Positions 34,110 through 44,563 of a stretch of DNA of 64,000 nucleotides are shown here, in pieces (position 1 is the first letter of the stretch; every line of letters starts with the position of its first letter). The DNA is taken from assembly GCA_036245525.1 (NCBI GenBank), contig BTPG01000001.1, forward strand, positions 178,899,958 to 178,963,957, in the 5' to 3' direction. The position numbers and the translations under genes were made by a program. The notes beneath the pieces were generated by a model. It ran no database searches. It was given only the letters and a program-made list of their open reading frames with translations, and was not told the origin of the DNA. The DNA comes from Semisulcospira habei (lineage: Eukaryota; Mollusca; Gastropoda; Semisulcospiridae).

Positions 34110-34188
<79 letters not shown>

Positions 34189-34720
34189 CGCTTCACACCA
34201 AATTATGTTTAGCAGCGAGGTTAGCATAACTACACATGACGTAATTTTTATCTTGTTACTTCAGTTGTCAGAGGTTTAGGCCTGTCATCATGGACATGCT
34301 ATTGAATTCGCCCCCCCCCCCCCCCCCCCCCCACCCACCCACCACCCATCCTAAAAAGTTCCTTCTATAACTAGGGCTATAAAAAGGGCAGATGCAACTG
34401 TTTTGTTTGTTTCTTTATTGATTTTTTTTTTAAAGATTTGAACGTGTGAAAGCAGTTTTGGGTGCTTCAGGTTGTAAAAACACAAAAGCAATGCAGACCA
34501 AAAAGGTGCATGCCAAGCATGTAATATGTTATGTAAAAACACAACTTTAAAAAATGTACATGTATACGATCGTGACCAAACTGTGTCCGGTGCAGATGTG
34601 TTGGAACGAGGGGTGAGGGGATGTTGCAGGGTTTGGAAGTACTGGTAATGGAGGGAGTCAAACAAAAGGTTGTAATGACATTTGTTTATTCACTACTATC
34701 TACCAAAAACAATGGTTCCA
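32366..34720. other. No gene; microsatellites
   Basis: (CA)n at 34096-34186, a poly-C tract at 34309-34332, and short GT/GA runs at 33678-33705. Frames overlapping the CA array are repeat artefacts. A 32919-33173 frame has no recognisable domain. Confidence 0.45.
34096..34186. repeat. (CA)n microsatellite
   Basis: About 90 bases of CA repeat with one TA interruption near 34116. Confidence 0.95.
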
Positions 34721-34726
34721 CGTTTG

Positions 34727-34945
34727 TTTCCTCAAAAACATTACCGATGCCATTACTACAAGGAACATCTACTTAGCTTACTTAATTTTAGCCAAAAACT
34801 TACGATGTGTACCTGTAGGGCCAAGTGACCCAGTACCCCGAGTAGCCTCCCGTCCCACCCCATACGGGTAACTGCCCTGTGCAGACACGCCAGTTTATTC
34901 TCTTAGCTTACGGAGTTAAAGCTGAAGTGCAATGAGAAAAATGCG
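34727..34945 (+). repeat. Diverged DIRS terminus
   Basis: It opens with GTTTCCTCAAAAACATTACC, identical to the DIRS left terminus at 11068-11087. It then follows the 10822-10958 unit with many changes: ATCTACTTAGCT, AATTTTAGCC, a TGTGTACCTGTAGGGCC version and a GCCAGTTT end. No coding remnant follows, so it is a solo end or a miniature derivative. Confidence 0.6.
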
Positions 34946-35840
34946 CCCAGCGCGTGTTTTTAAAAGACTATACAGGGACCAGCTTGGGCCCTGGCCCTAA
35001 GTGGGTCAAATCGGTTCGTAACTCAGTTGATGGAGTTGGCAACTGCATATCCCGAGCGTGCAAAACTCTCGGGAAATGACAGGCCACTTCCTGTTGCACG
35101 GAAATCATCGCGATTAGCAGATCGGACAACATCAGACAATTTTGTGACACTTTGAAACTGACCGGCAGCCAGGGATTTTTACGCGCTGGGGGTGATGGCA
35201 GATTGTACGGCTGTACAAGCTGTAAGTATGACTCCTGACACTTTGTAGTTGTGAACGAATTTTTTCAACACGTACATCCAGTCCATGATATTGTACATAT
35301 AGTGCAGGTGTACAATTTTAGCAGCAGTTACCATACACGCAACCTGAGCAGCCGCTAGTCGCCATCGCCAAACGAGGAATTGTGGGAAAATCAGGGGGAG
35401 CTACTCAGCGTGATTGGTTATCTTGGATATGCAAGATGGCAGTCAAATTACGCACTGGTTTCAATGGGGGGAAATTCTCGCGATCACATTCGAACAGAAT
35501 GAATTCTTACGTTGCAAGTAATTAGTCTTAAAAGAACAAGCAAATGCAGCTGCTTCTGACGGAAGAAGAGAATGAGAATATGAGAGAATTTTGGCAATTT
35601 TTTTTTACTCCATAATTTTACGATTTTTGATAACAAACTTCGTAATGATCACGCCGCCCATATTTCCAAAAATGTTAGTATTAAAACAGCGCACAGGCAA
35701 GCTTGCCTAACATACTGGCCGCTACTGCATTATTATTTTAACAATCACTCTTTTATGTACCTCTCAGCAGAGTAATACCAACAGGGGGTTAACACCCTGA
35801 GGTAATTAATGTACCGGTTATGTAAGTGTGTACATGCTAA
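34946..35840. other. No firm gene; possible short first exon at 35194
   Basis: ATGGCAGATTGTACGGCTGT opens at about 35194 and meets a GTAAGT donor about 27 bases later. That is too little to support a gene. The rest is AT-rich, with no visible terminal repeat for the Polinton. Confidence 0.25.
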
Positions 35841-35897
35841 AATGTGTATTTAATATGTTTAATTATAGTTTCAAAAATTAATATTTTTTATTATAAA

Positions 35898-36368
35898 ATG
35901 AACCAAGATGAATTACTTCTTCTAAACGATATCAATGCTGTAGAAAACAAAGACTTAGACTCGAAAAAACAGCGTCTTCTCTCTGTAATTGTTTCAGGTA
36001 AATCAACAGCTTATCTTGGAAAACAATACATGACAGAAGACATAGAATCCCTTACGGCTGAGGAGTTAATTAAACTACATTCTAAATATGAAAATCGCAT
36101 TAGTTCACTAATGACCCATGATTTGAGTCGATCTCTTGTCTGCCTATATACACCTTGAAAGCACCCTATTGTTTCAAGTTCAATTGGCAAATTAGCATGC
36201 GTAATGTTTTACAAGTTTGGCAATTATCTTGCACCTGTGGTAACTTTGCTTGTTACTGGGAGTCATATTGATTTTTCGAAAATAAATTTTACTGCAGAAG
36301 AAAATGGACGAAACCCAGATGACTCTGCAACCGAGTCCTGTCTTGACACAGGTTCAAATGGTGACTAA
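35898..36368 (+). pseudogene. Small Polinton gene, unknown, with TGA
   Basis: MNQDELLLLNDINAVENKD opens a mostly charged, helical protein. An in-frame TGA lies at 36156-36158. The same frame continues for 70 codons through a hydrophobic stretch (NYLAPVVTLLVTG) to TAA at 36368. I chose the internal ATG over 35844 because the first 18 residues would be a hydrophobic tail without conservation signs. It overlaps the next gene by 65 bases in a different frame. Function unknown. Confidence 0.45.
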
Positions 36369-36774
36369 GACTAAAAGCCCAGGAAGGGTTGACGCAGGAA
36401 AAAGATTAGCCGAATATAACAGACAAAAACAATTACAGTTTCAAGCGCAAACAGAAAAGGCACATATATCTGACCCATCACCAACAGCACCAGCACCAGT
36501 GTCACTACCTCCAGGACCTTCAGGACCAACACCATCAGGACCATGAAACCCTCATCAAAGTGAAAGACAAACAACTGAGTCTAAACCTGAAACAACAAAA
36601 TATATAGTTGCTGGATTTGTTGTCGGATTTGGTTATGTAGGTTACCAATTATACAAAAAATACAAACCACACACTCGATCAGTGTCCAAAAAATCAGACA
36701 CTCCAAAAACAAAACCAGAAGTCACCACATTACCACTAGCATCCAAAGCCGTTGACCCATTTTTCATGCAATAA
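36304..36774 (+). pseudogene. Small Polinton membrane protein with PTAP motif, in-frame TGA
   Basis: The frame reads from ATG to a TGA at 36544-36546, then stays open to TAA at 36774. The N-terminal half is basic and glutamine-rich (RLAEYNRQKQLQFQAQTEKA) and is followed by a proline-rich stretch with PTAP (36481-36492). The C-terminal half holds one transmembrane segment, YIVAGFVVGFGYVGYQLY, and a lysine-rich tail. Such a layout would fit a virion membrane-associated or structural accessory protein, which is inference. The next gene starts 37 bases later. Confidence 0.5.
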
Positions 36775-36810
36775 ATAAATTTATTATTTTAATTTTTCTT
36801 GTATTAGAAA

Positions 36811-37041
36811 ATGAGCGACACAAAGAATATAATGAACCTTGTCTATCACTCTGCTGTAATAAGCGGACTAGCAGTAGCTTACTCTATGCTGGGAAAAAGT
36901 CTACTCAAAATGAAATCAGCAGACCTCAGTAGATTAGACTTTGAAGACAGTGCTAAATTAATTGCAGTTGTTACAGCGTCAATTGCGACGAAAGACTTTC
37001 TCGTCAAGCAAGGAATTATTCTCGAAAATGTTTCTATGTAA
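36811..37041 (+). CDS. Small Polinton hydrophobic protein
   Basis: An intact 76-residue frame with two hydrophobic segments (YHSAVISGLAVAYSMLG and LIAVVTASIATKDFLV) separated by a charged linker. Strong ATG context (GAAAATGAG). Its neighbours on both sides are also small membrane-type genes on the same strand, so a role in the particle is plausible but unshown. Confidence 0.55.
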   Translation: MSDTKNIMNLVYHSAVISGLAVAYSMLGKSLLKMKSADLSRLDFEDSAKLIAVVTASIATKDFLVKQGIILENVSM

Positions 37042-37052
37042 ATAAAAAAAGT

Positions 37053-37501
37053 ATGGCAACTATAGCTATTATGATTGGCGGGGCTGTTGTTAATGCACTT
37101 GCTTTTAGTGGATCAAACTATCTCTTTTCAAAAATGGGTAGAGAGGAATCAGCAGAAGAAATGAAACGTCACAATGAAGCATCTGAAAAACTGGTAAAAG
37201 CCCAGCAGGATTGCAGGATTATGAGAAGCAAAGAATAGAGAAACTTGATTTCATCAATGAAAAACTTAGACTAGAAGGTCACGTGCAACATACATTTTCT
37301 AATGTCGATGATGCAATTCGTGAATACTATCTTGTCATGGGTAATGACATGACCATCCCAAAACCGAAACTTAGCGACTATTATCAACCAAGCACACAAC
37401 AAAGAAACGGAGAAATATTCTTTGTTCTAGTAGTAGTAGGAATGACATTTGTATATTTTACTGGACTTTATATTGCTAGAAAAAATGAACATCGAAAATA
37501 A
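37053..37501 (+). pseudogene. Small Polinton protein broken by an 8-bp duplication
   Basis: The first frame (37053-37238) has a glycine-rich hydrophobic start, MATIAIMIGGAVVNALAFSG, then a charged helix. The second frame (37211-37501) continues the charged helix and ends with a transmembrane segment, IFFVLVVVGMTFVYFTGLYI. At 37205-37220 the 8-mer GCAGGATT is present twice in tandem; one copy is enough to shift the frame between the two parts. The C-terminus overlaps the start of the integrase by 17 bases. Confidence 0.6.
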
Positions 37502-38448
37502 ACTATCAAAAATATATTACTCTCCAATTGGGTACTGGAAAGGAACAACCACTATTCAGAAATTACACGCGGCCGTGGGTGGAGATGTATCACTCAATCA
37601 AATAAAACGATGGTTACAAAGACAAGCAATTTGGCAGATATATTTACCTGCGCCAAGAAAAATAACAAGACCTCATTTTGAAAACACTATACCAAATGAC
37701 ACGCATCAAATGGATCTATTGTTTCTGCCCCATGACACAATAAGAAAAAAGCGTTACAAATACGCATTGACTGTCGTTGACATAGCTTCAAGGTATAAGG
37801 ACGCCGAACCTATAACTGAAAAGAACGCTAGTATGGTTGCTACAGCATTAACAAAAATATATAGTCGTGGCCCTTTAAAATACCCTAGGCTTGTTCAGGT
37901 TGATGACGGATCTGAATTTAAAGGTGCCGTTAATCAGTTATTTGTGAAGCATGGCATACTGGTTAGACGTGGCATTCCAGGTGTACACAGATCACAGGCT
38001 ATAGTAGAGAACTTTAACAAACAGTTATCGGAAAGACTTTTCAGCTACCAGTATTCTAAAGAACTCATGCATGACATGCGTAACACTGAATGGGTTAAGA
38101 GATTACCACATGTGATAAAAGCAATGAATAACGAAGGCCATGTAAAGCCCGCCGACGTTATTAAATTGAAAACAACTACAGAGCCAAAAACAATGACAGC
38201 CCAGGCCCCGTCACCAGATACAAGTTTATTTACAAAACAGGTAAGATATCTATATCAGCCCGGCGAGTCTGAGAATGACGTGAGGCGCAGAGCGACCGAC
38301 CCCATCTGGTCTACATCTGTACACAACATTAAAAAAAAATAGTTTTGGAAACCCATCAATATATTACCTGTACGAACCAGCCCCACAGAGGGCATTCGTT
38401 AGAGAAGAATTACAGATTATTCCCCCAGACACTGTTACTCACTTTTGA
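37485..38448 (+). pseudogene. Polinton integrase (retroviral-type)
   Basis: It would join element ends to target DNA. From ATG at 37485 there is an N-terminal helix-turn-helix-like zone (TTTIQKLHAAVGGDVSLNQI), then the DDE core: THQMDLLFLP (first aspartate), LTVVDIASRYKDAEPI, VQVDDGSEFKGAV (second aspartate) and AIVENFNKQLSERL (glutamate). A chromo/SH3-like C-terminal zone begins at RRATDPIWS. A run of nine A at 38331-38339 shifts the frame, giving an early stop at 38340-38342. The other frame carries the remaining conserved C-terminal end to TGA at 38446-38448. The catalytic residues are intact. It overlaps the convergent polymerase gene by about 14 bases. Confidence 0.88.
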
Positions 38449-39223
38449 CCAATTCGTCAATCAGTTCATCAATGAGCTCATCACAAATACCTTCAGATAA
38501 CTTAAGTCTGTAATGTCCAGGTGCATAAGCCTTCTCCTTACTATGAAACACACGTTTTGTGTCCCCAACTGCCAGTGACTTCTTATTTGTTTGAATCATT
38601 TCAAGATTGTGTTTGTTTGATCTCAGTGACTTGTTTGGATAATCAGGCATTAATCAGGCCCCATCTAATACTTGCTTGTAATGTTCATGACGAATGTCTT
38701 TATTTTTTATTGCTGTTTTTTTTTTTTTTTTTTTTTTTTATACCTTTAGCTTTTGACTGTCTTCCCTTTTGATGCAGTATAGAATACATTTTTTATCTCA
38801 GTCCAACGTACTCAACTATCGGCACACCATTCAGTTCGTCTTTAAACTTACCAGGTACTTTCTTGTTTTGTGTGCTGTACAGTGGGTGTTCCTTTGGATA
38901 GTCAGACGTGTCATACACATGCAACTCTGTTTTCATGTCTTCATAAAAGTCTTCAGTAGGCACATCAATGATCATAGAGTGTCAGTGTACAGCAGACGAC
39001 AATCAGGATACTTTGGTTTAAAGTAATCATAGTAAAATTCAAGCATCAACAGTTTTGACAACTCAAGAATTGCCATACCAATGAATACTGGCTTGTCCAG
39101 TTTAACAATCTTTTTTTTTTGAGTGACACTGCATACAATGATGAAGGAAACTCTTTGTACCCTGTATACTGTGGTTTACCTGTAAGTTTAAGTTTAATTG
39201 CACCTGTTTCAGTTGTTACTAAT

Positions 39224-40519
39224 TGTGATGAAGCTCTATGCTCGTACATAGTGCTCACACAGTAGGATAAATACGGTACGGTTTTTGTTAACGGTTTGTT
39301 TTGTGCCGATAGTCCGTGAGGCCGTGGTCCACATGAAATCTTTAAGGAACGGTTAACACGGGGAGTTTTAGTGAGTACTGTTATAGTGAGTTCTAGGCGG
39401 AAGCTGTCTGGCAGAGCAGTAAATGCGTTAATACGGGCTTTCTTGTCAGAGGAATCAGATGTGTTTGAGATACCTAGCCCGTATTCCAAGACTCTGAAGC
39501 CTAGATTTCAGGTATGTTTCTATATATGTAGTATTGATAGTTGCTTAGTTAAAGACAGTATGCGTTGGTAAGAGTAATGTGGTTATATAGCGGTGTTCCG
39601 GTTTGGTTTAGTTATGTTGGTTTAGAATTCAGTCAGTGAAGTAACCGGTGTTTTTGTATACAGTTGTTTACCGAGATAGATAACTAAAAGAATGTGAGGT
39701 GTGTATGTCTAAGTCGCTATGAAGGTAGTACGCGGTTGGTTAAGCATAGTCTTTTCCAGTGTATAGAGTAGTGTATAGCAAGAGTGTTAGGCTATAGTCT
39801 GTTTCAAGAGAGTGACAGAGATATGGGGGCATTACGGAAGTAGACAGTTTATGAAGCATGTGTGTGTGTGTGAATGAACGTGTGAGTTATTTGTGTCAGC
39901 CAGGTTACGTGACATTTCTCATTGATCCAATATGTTGTGTGTTTAGCAAGCATTACGTTTGGATCCTTGTTGTTGTGTTTAGAGTGCTTGTAAAGAGTGG
40001 AACGACGGACGCCGAGACGTCAGTCACATGTGGGACCTAACGTGAGGTCATCCCTCCAGCTCTTCGCTCAGAGTGAGTCTGATTGGGACCAAGATACCCG
40101 GATCACAGTGAGAACTGCGCAGCAGTACGAGTACGAGGACGTCCGTGCCAAAGAGACAGGATGGCAGGAAGAAGCGTACAACGAAGGACTTTCATGCCTA
40201 GACGTGAGAAGGACCAACGTAACCAGGCAATAACATCAAACAGGTTGGAGACAGTGTGAAACTAAAGCCTAGCCTGGCCGAGATAGTGTGTGATGTGTAT
40301 GTGATGTGGATGCTGGGTGTGGGGAAAGGAGTGATGTATATAGCTTGATAGTTGTGAGCGTTTTTTCGTATATTTATCTTGTATAAAAGTCACTTTAGAA
40401 AGGGAACCCGTGTGTTGTGTTTTATCGCATGAATGCGCCTGTCTGAGTCAGTGGCGGTGTATGCGTCTGTTGCGTGAGAGTCTGTGCGTACGACTGTGGG
40501 CAAGTCTGCGTGTGTTACA
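39224..40519 (+). repeat. 5' LTR of pol-less element
   Basis: 1296 bp, almost identical to the 3' LTR but with two extra blocks: one of about 27 bp near 39320-39347 and one of about 26 bp near 40067-40095. Few point differences remain, so the insertion is fairly recent. Confidence 0.9.
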
Positions 40520-40715
40520 GGGGTGACCCTGTTTTAGCGGTAGTTTTGAGTAGTGCGGGCGATAGTGGAGTAGTGGATTTAAAGTTTCAGTATTGCTGGG
40601 TGCGTTTTTGGTTGTTGATATTTTTGTGAGTTTTCGTTTAAGTTTTTGCCGTTGATTTGGTCGTGATTTGTGTTTTACGTTTTTTGAATTTGTGAAAGTA
40701 GTTGTTGTAGTAAAT

Positions 40716-42388
40716 ATGGATTCGGACCCGGTAGAGGGTTATATTAAGCAAGGTGAAAGGCTAGGTCTTAAGGATGAGAAACTTTTTGACTATGTGGAGA
40801 AATGTAGGGATAGGGAGGATAGGGCGAGAGAAAGAGAAGCTCAGAGAGAAAGGGAAGAGAGAGAAAGAGTCCTTAAGAAAGAATAACTAGAGTTAAAGGA
40901 GAAAGAGTTAGAAGTTCAGAGAGAGAGAGAAGAGAAAGAAAGTCCTAAAGGAGAAAGAGAAGTTCAGCGAGAGAGAGAAGAGAAAGAAAGAGTCCTAAAG
41001 GAGAAAGAGTTAGAAGTTCAGAGAGAGAGAGAAGAGAAAGAAAGAGCTCTTAAGAAAGAAGAATTAGCGTTTCAGAGAGAGAAAGACGAGAAGTCCTAGC
41101 GTTTCAGAGAGAGAAAGACGAGAAGTCTCTAGCTTTTCAGAGAGAGAAGGACGAGAGGGAACATGCGTTAAGAGAGAAGGAACTAGACTATCAGAGAGAA
41201 GAAAAGGAGAGGGATAGAGAGGTGCAACTACAGTTAGCTCGGGATGCGGGGTCTAGAGCAGATAGTGATTCAGTAGGCCGGGGCATACGGAATTTTCCTA
41301 GACTGCCGATGTTTAAAGAGTCCGTGGACTCTATTGACGCTTTTTTGTGTTGTTTCGAGTCTCATGCGCAGGCGTTGAGTTGGCCTTCTGCCAACTGGCC
41401 CGTTTTGCTTTCGTCTGTGCTAGAGGGTCAGGCCTTGAGTCTTTACCATAGCTTGAACGTTTTGGGGAACATAGATTACGAGACTTTGAAGGAGTGTCTC
41501 TTACAGCAGTTCCAGTGTAATGCGGAGGGTTTTAGAGAATGCGTGAGAGCTTGTCGGCCAGAGACAGGGGAATTGTTTGTGTCGTTTGGCAAACGATTGT
41601 CCCATTTGCTCATACGTTGGGTCGACCTGTCAAAGATCGACCACACGTACGAAGCATTGTTCGATCTCATGTTGGCTGAACAGTTCTTTGGTAGCGTTTC
41701 CAAGGATCTAGCGGTATTCTTGAGGGAGCATAACCTCAAGACTACGGACGAGTTAGTACAGAACGCGGAGGCTTTTCGGGTGGCGCGTCCTACGAAAAAC
41801 CTCGCGCGTAGGACCGAGACACCGCCAGTCGGGTTGGTCGCTGCTAACACGACTGGGGGTTACCGAGGCATTAATACCTTACGTGGGGCCCAGCTGGTTA
41901 ACGGTAGAGGTACTTTACGTTTTCGATGCGGTGATAGAGGTAACTGCAGTGGCGGGCGCGATCCGTACGCACGAGGAGAAACATCTGGTCGTGGGTATGG
42001 TCGTGGTCGTATGGCGAATTCGGATACTCAGTGTTTTGCGTGTCATGCATACGGTCATTTTAGTCGTGACTGTCCTAGCAGTAGTTCAGGGGCTCAGTGT
42101 TTCACCTGTCAGGGGTACGGCCATCTAGCTCATCAATGTCCTAACAGTCCTGGTATGGTGGAGGGGGCGGAGCAGCCCACTCACATGGCCAGTTTTGCAG
42201 TCCCAGTCGGGGAGGAACCACAGCTGGGCGCGGTGTGTTCAGCTGACGAAGGTGGTTGCCTACCGCTGGTGGACGGGGTTGTTAACGGATGTCTTGCTTC
42301 TGTTCTCCGTGACAGACGTAGCCTTGTTAGACAAGATCAGTTCACAGGCGAGACGCAGAAAGTAGTTTCGTTCGGAGGGAAAGTATAA
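40716..42388 (+). pseudogene. Gag of pol-less LTR element
   Basis: The start, MDSDPVEGYIKQGERLGLKD, leads to a long Arg/Glu coiled coil coded by tandem GAGAGAGAAG-type DNA repeats (about 40820-41215), with a TAA at 40884-40886 and later shifts. The capsid-like core is open from 41222: FPRLPMFKESVDSIDAFL, SVLEGQALSLYHSL, LKECLLQQFQCNAEGFRECV and LAEQFFGSVSKDL. Two zinc knuckles follow: CFACHAYGHFSRDC and CFTCQGYGHLAHQC. The frame runs into a protease-like stretch to 42388. The N-terminal repeats are likely expanding and contracting. Confidence 0.8.
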
Positions 42389-42545
42389 ATTTTTCCATTG
42401 GCTAAAATAGAGGTTGACACGGAGTTTTTCACAGGTGACCTGATTTCTTGTGTCATCGACGAACCGGTAGTCGATTTAGTCCTGGGTAACATGAAGGGTG
42501 TGCAGCCAGTCATCGGTAGAGTTGGGGCGATGAAACGGTGAGCTC
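42230..42545 (+). pseudogene. Damaged retropepsin remnant
   Basis: After the knuckles, LVDGVVNGCLASVLRD should lead into the catalytic D-T/S-G triad, but the codons after LRD read RRSLV, so the triad is lost. The frame stops at 42388. A conserved end, VDLVLGNMKGV, is visible near 42475-42505. No RT follows. Confidence 0.6.
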
Positions 42546-42879
42546 ACGTTCCTCACGGTGTAGTCGCATCAGTTGCGATGGAAGCTCAGAGCAAGCGTGC
42601 TCGTGTGCAGAGGGAACGTGTTATTTCCGTCCAGAATCAGGGGATCGGTCAGCGGGTGTGGCCCAATAGTCGGGTTGGTCTGAGACGGCATAGTTCTGTT
42701 ACGGACAGAAATGCCGCTCAGCACCCAATATGTAGGTAGGTCGGAGATTGGAGTCTCGCGATTGTGTGTTTTGTGTGTGGGCAGCCGTTGGATCGTTTTC
42801 ATTTCTGGAGGTTTTATCGTGTTAGTTCTGTTTTCACGTTCGCTGTGCGATCCGAGTGTGTACGTTGAGGCTTAAGGCT

Positions 42880-43135
42880 AGTACTCAAACCAAGGGGAAT
42901 CACAGCGCTGGACAGACACAGTTAGATCCCTGCCCCGCCTATCAGGCACCAATCGCAGCCCACAGAGAATACGCAGGTATAGATAAGACAATCATTTCCA
43001 TCCATTGGAGATGGAAATGATTGTCTTATTCTATACCGCGTATTCTCTGTGGGCTGGCGATTGGGTGCCTGATAGGCGGGGCAGGGATCTAACTGTTGTC
43101 TGTCCAGCGCTGTGATTCCCCTTGGTTTGAGTACT
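42880..43135. repeat. Long palindrome (foldback MITE-like)
   Basis: Arms of about 125 bases are near-perfect reverse complements around a few-base centre near 43007. The ends are AGTACTCAAACCAAGGGGAA and its complement. The arms contain AGCGCTGGACAGAC and GATCCCTGCCCCGCCTATCA. Together with 39 unpaired bases to 43174 the insert is bordered by a perfect 13-bp direct repeat GAGGCTTAAGGCT (42867-42879, 43175-43187). The end sequence recurs at 25556-25625. Confidence 0.85.
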
Positions 43136-43316
43136 GACAATTCTGCCAGCGCTAGCCTCACCTATCTGGTTTGTGAGGCTTAAGGCTGTAATATTTTTGC
43201 TTCTTGTATTCTGCTTAGTAAAAGTTGGTGCCTTCTTAGTAGTAAATAGTGTTTTGGGTCGAGTAGTCTTAAAAAGAAACTCGGTCGTTTCTTTTTTTTC
43301 CCGAGGAAGGGGGAAT

Positions 43317-44563
43317 TGTGATAAAGCTCTATGCTCGTACATAGTGCTCACATAGTAGGATAAATACGGTACGGTTTTTGTTAACGGTTTGTTTTGTGCC
43401 GATAGTCCGTAAGGAACGGTTAACACGGGGAATTTTAGTGAGTACTGTTATAGTGAGTTCTAGGCGGAAGCTGTCTGGCAGAGCAGTAAATGCGTTAATA
43501 CGGGCTTTCTTGTCAGAGGAATCAGATGTGTTTGAGATACCTAGCCCGTATTCCAAGACTCTGAAGCCTAGATTTCAGGTATGTTTCTATATATGTAGTA
43601 TTGATAGTTGCTTAGTTAAAGACAGTATGCGTTGGTAAGAGTAATGTGGTTGTATAGCGGTGTTCCGGTTTGGTTTAGTTATGTTGGTTTAGAATTCAGT
43701 GAAGTAACTGGTGTTTTTGTATACAGTTGTTTACCGAGATAGATAACTAAAAGAATGTGAGGTGTGTATGTCTAAGTCGCTATGAAGGTAGTACGGGGTT
43801 GGTTAAGCATAGTCTTTTCCAGTGTATAGAGTAGTGTATAGCAAGAGTGTTAGGCTATAGTCTGTTTCAAGAGAGTGACAGAGATATGGGGGCGTTACGG
43901 AAGTAGACAGTTTATGAAGCACGTGTGTGTGTGTGTGTGTGAATGAACGTGTGAGTTATTTGTGTCAGCCAGGTTACGTGACGTTTCTCATTGATCCAAT
44001 ATGTTGTGTGTTTAGCAAGCGTTACGTTTGGATCCTTGTTGTTGTGTTTAGAGTGCTTGTAAAGAGTGGAACGACGGACGCCGAGACGTCAGTCTCAGGT
44101 GGGACCTAACGTGAGGTCATCCCTCCAGCTCTTCAAGATACCCAGATCACAGCGAGAACTGCGCAACAGTACGAGTACGAGGACGTCCGTGCCAAAGAGA
44201 CAGGACGGCAGGAAGAAGCGTACAACGAAGGACTTTCATGCCTAGACGTGAGAAGGACCAACGTAACCAGGCAATAACATCAAACAGGTTGGAGACAGTG
44301 TGAAACTAAAGCCTAGCCTGGCCGAGATAGTGTGTGATGTGTATGTGATGTGGATGCTGGGTGTGGGGAAAGGAGTGATGTATATAGCTTGATAGTTGTG
44401 AGCGTTTTTTCGTATATTTATCTTGTATAAAAGTCACTTTAGAAAGGGAGCCCGTGTGTTGTGTTTTACCGCATGAATGCGCCCGTCTGAGTCAGTGGCG
44501 GTGTATGCGTCTGTTGCGTGAGAGTCTGTGCGTACGACTGTGGGCAAGTCTGCGTGCGTTACA
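43317..44563 (+). repeat. 3' LTR of pol-less element
   Basis: 1247 bp, TGTGATAAAG to TGCGTTACA. Lacks the two small blocks present in the 5' LTR. A GT run near 43923-43940 is longer than in the partner. Confidence 0.9.

Larger units (their letters stand above)
39224..44563 (+). mobile_element. LTR retrotransposon without pol, inserted in the polymerase gene
   Basis: Direct LTRs at 39224-40519 and 43317-44563 start TGTGAT and end GTTACA. The flanks are CTAAT on both sides (39219-39223, 44564-44568), a perfect 5-bp target duplication. The interior is about 2.8 kb with gag, damaged protease and no RT, RNase H or integrase. A purine-rich tract, GAGGAAGGGGGAAT, lies just before the 3' LTR. It is a non-autonomous derivative related to the gypsy group by gag, with zinc knuckles and charged coiled coil. 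Confidence 0.9.

Noticed and set aside
33962..34279. Open frames over the (CA)n array
   Set aside because: Microsatellite artefact in all frames.
35194..35226. Start codon plus splice donor as a gene
   Set aside because: Nine codons only; nothing downstream to join, so not called as a gene.
35500..35860. Polinton left terminal inverted repeat
   Set aside because: I compared it by eye with 52440-52800 and found only short AT-rich matches such as TTATTATT, not a terminal repeat.
36811..37041. Toxin or holin-like small protein
   Set aside because: Small hydrophobic proteins are usual in Polintons; there is no specific toxin or holin signature.
39046..39489. Single 147-residue minus-strand protein
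   Set aside because: It crosses the LTR boundary at 39224: one half is polymerase, the other is antisense LTR.
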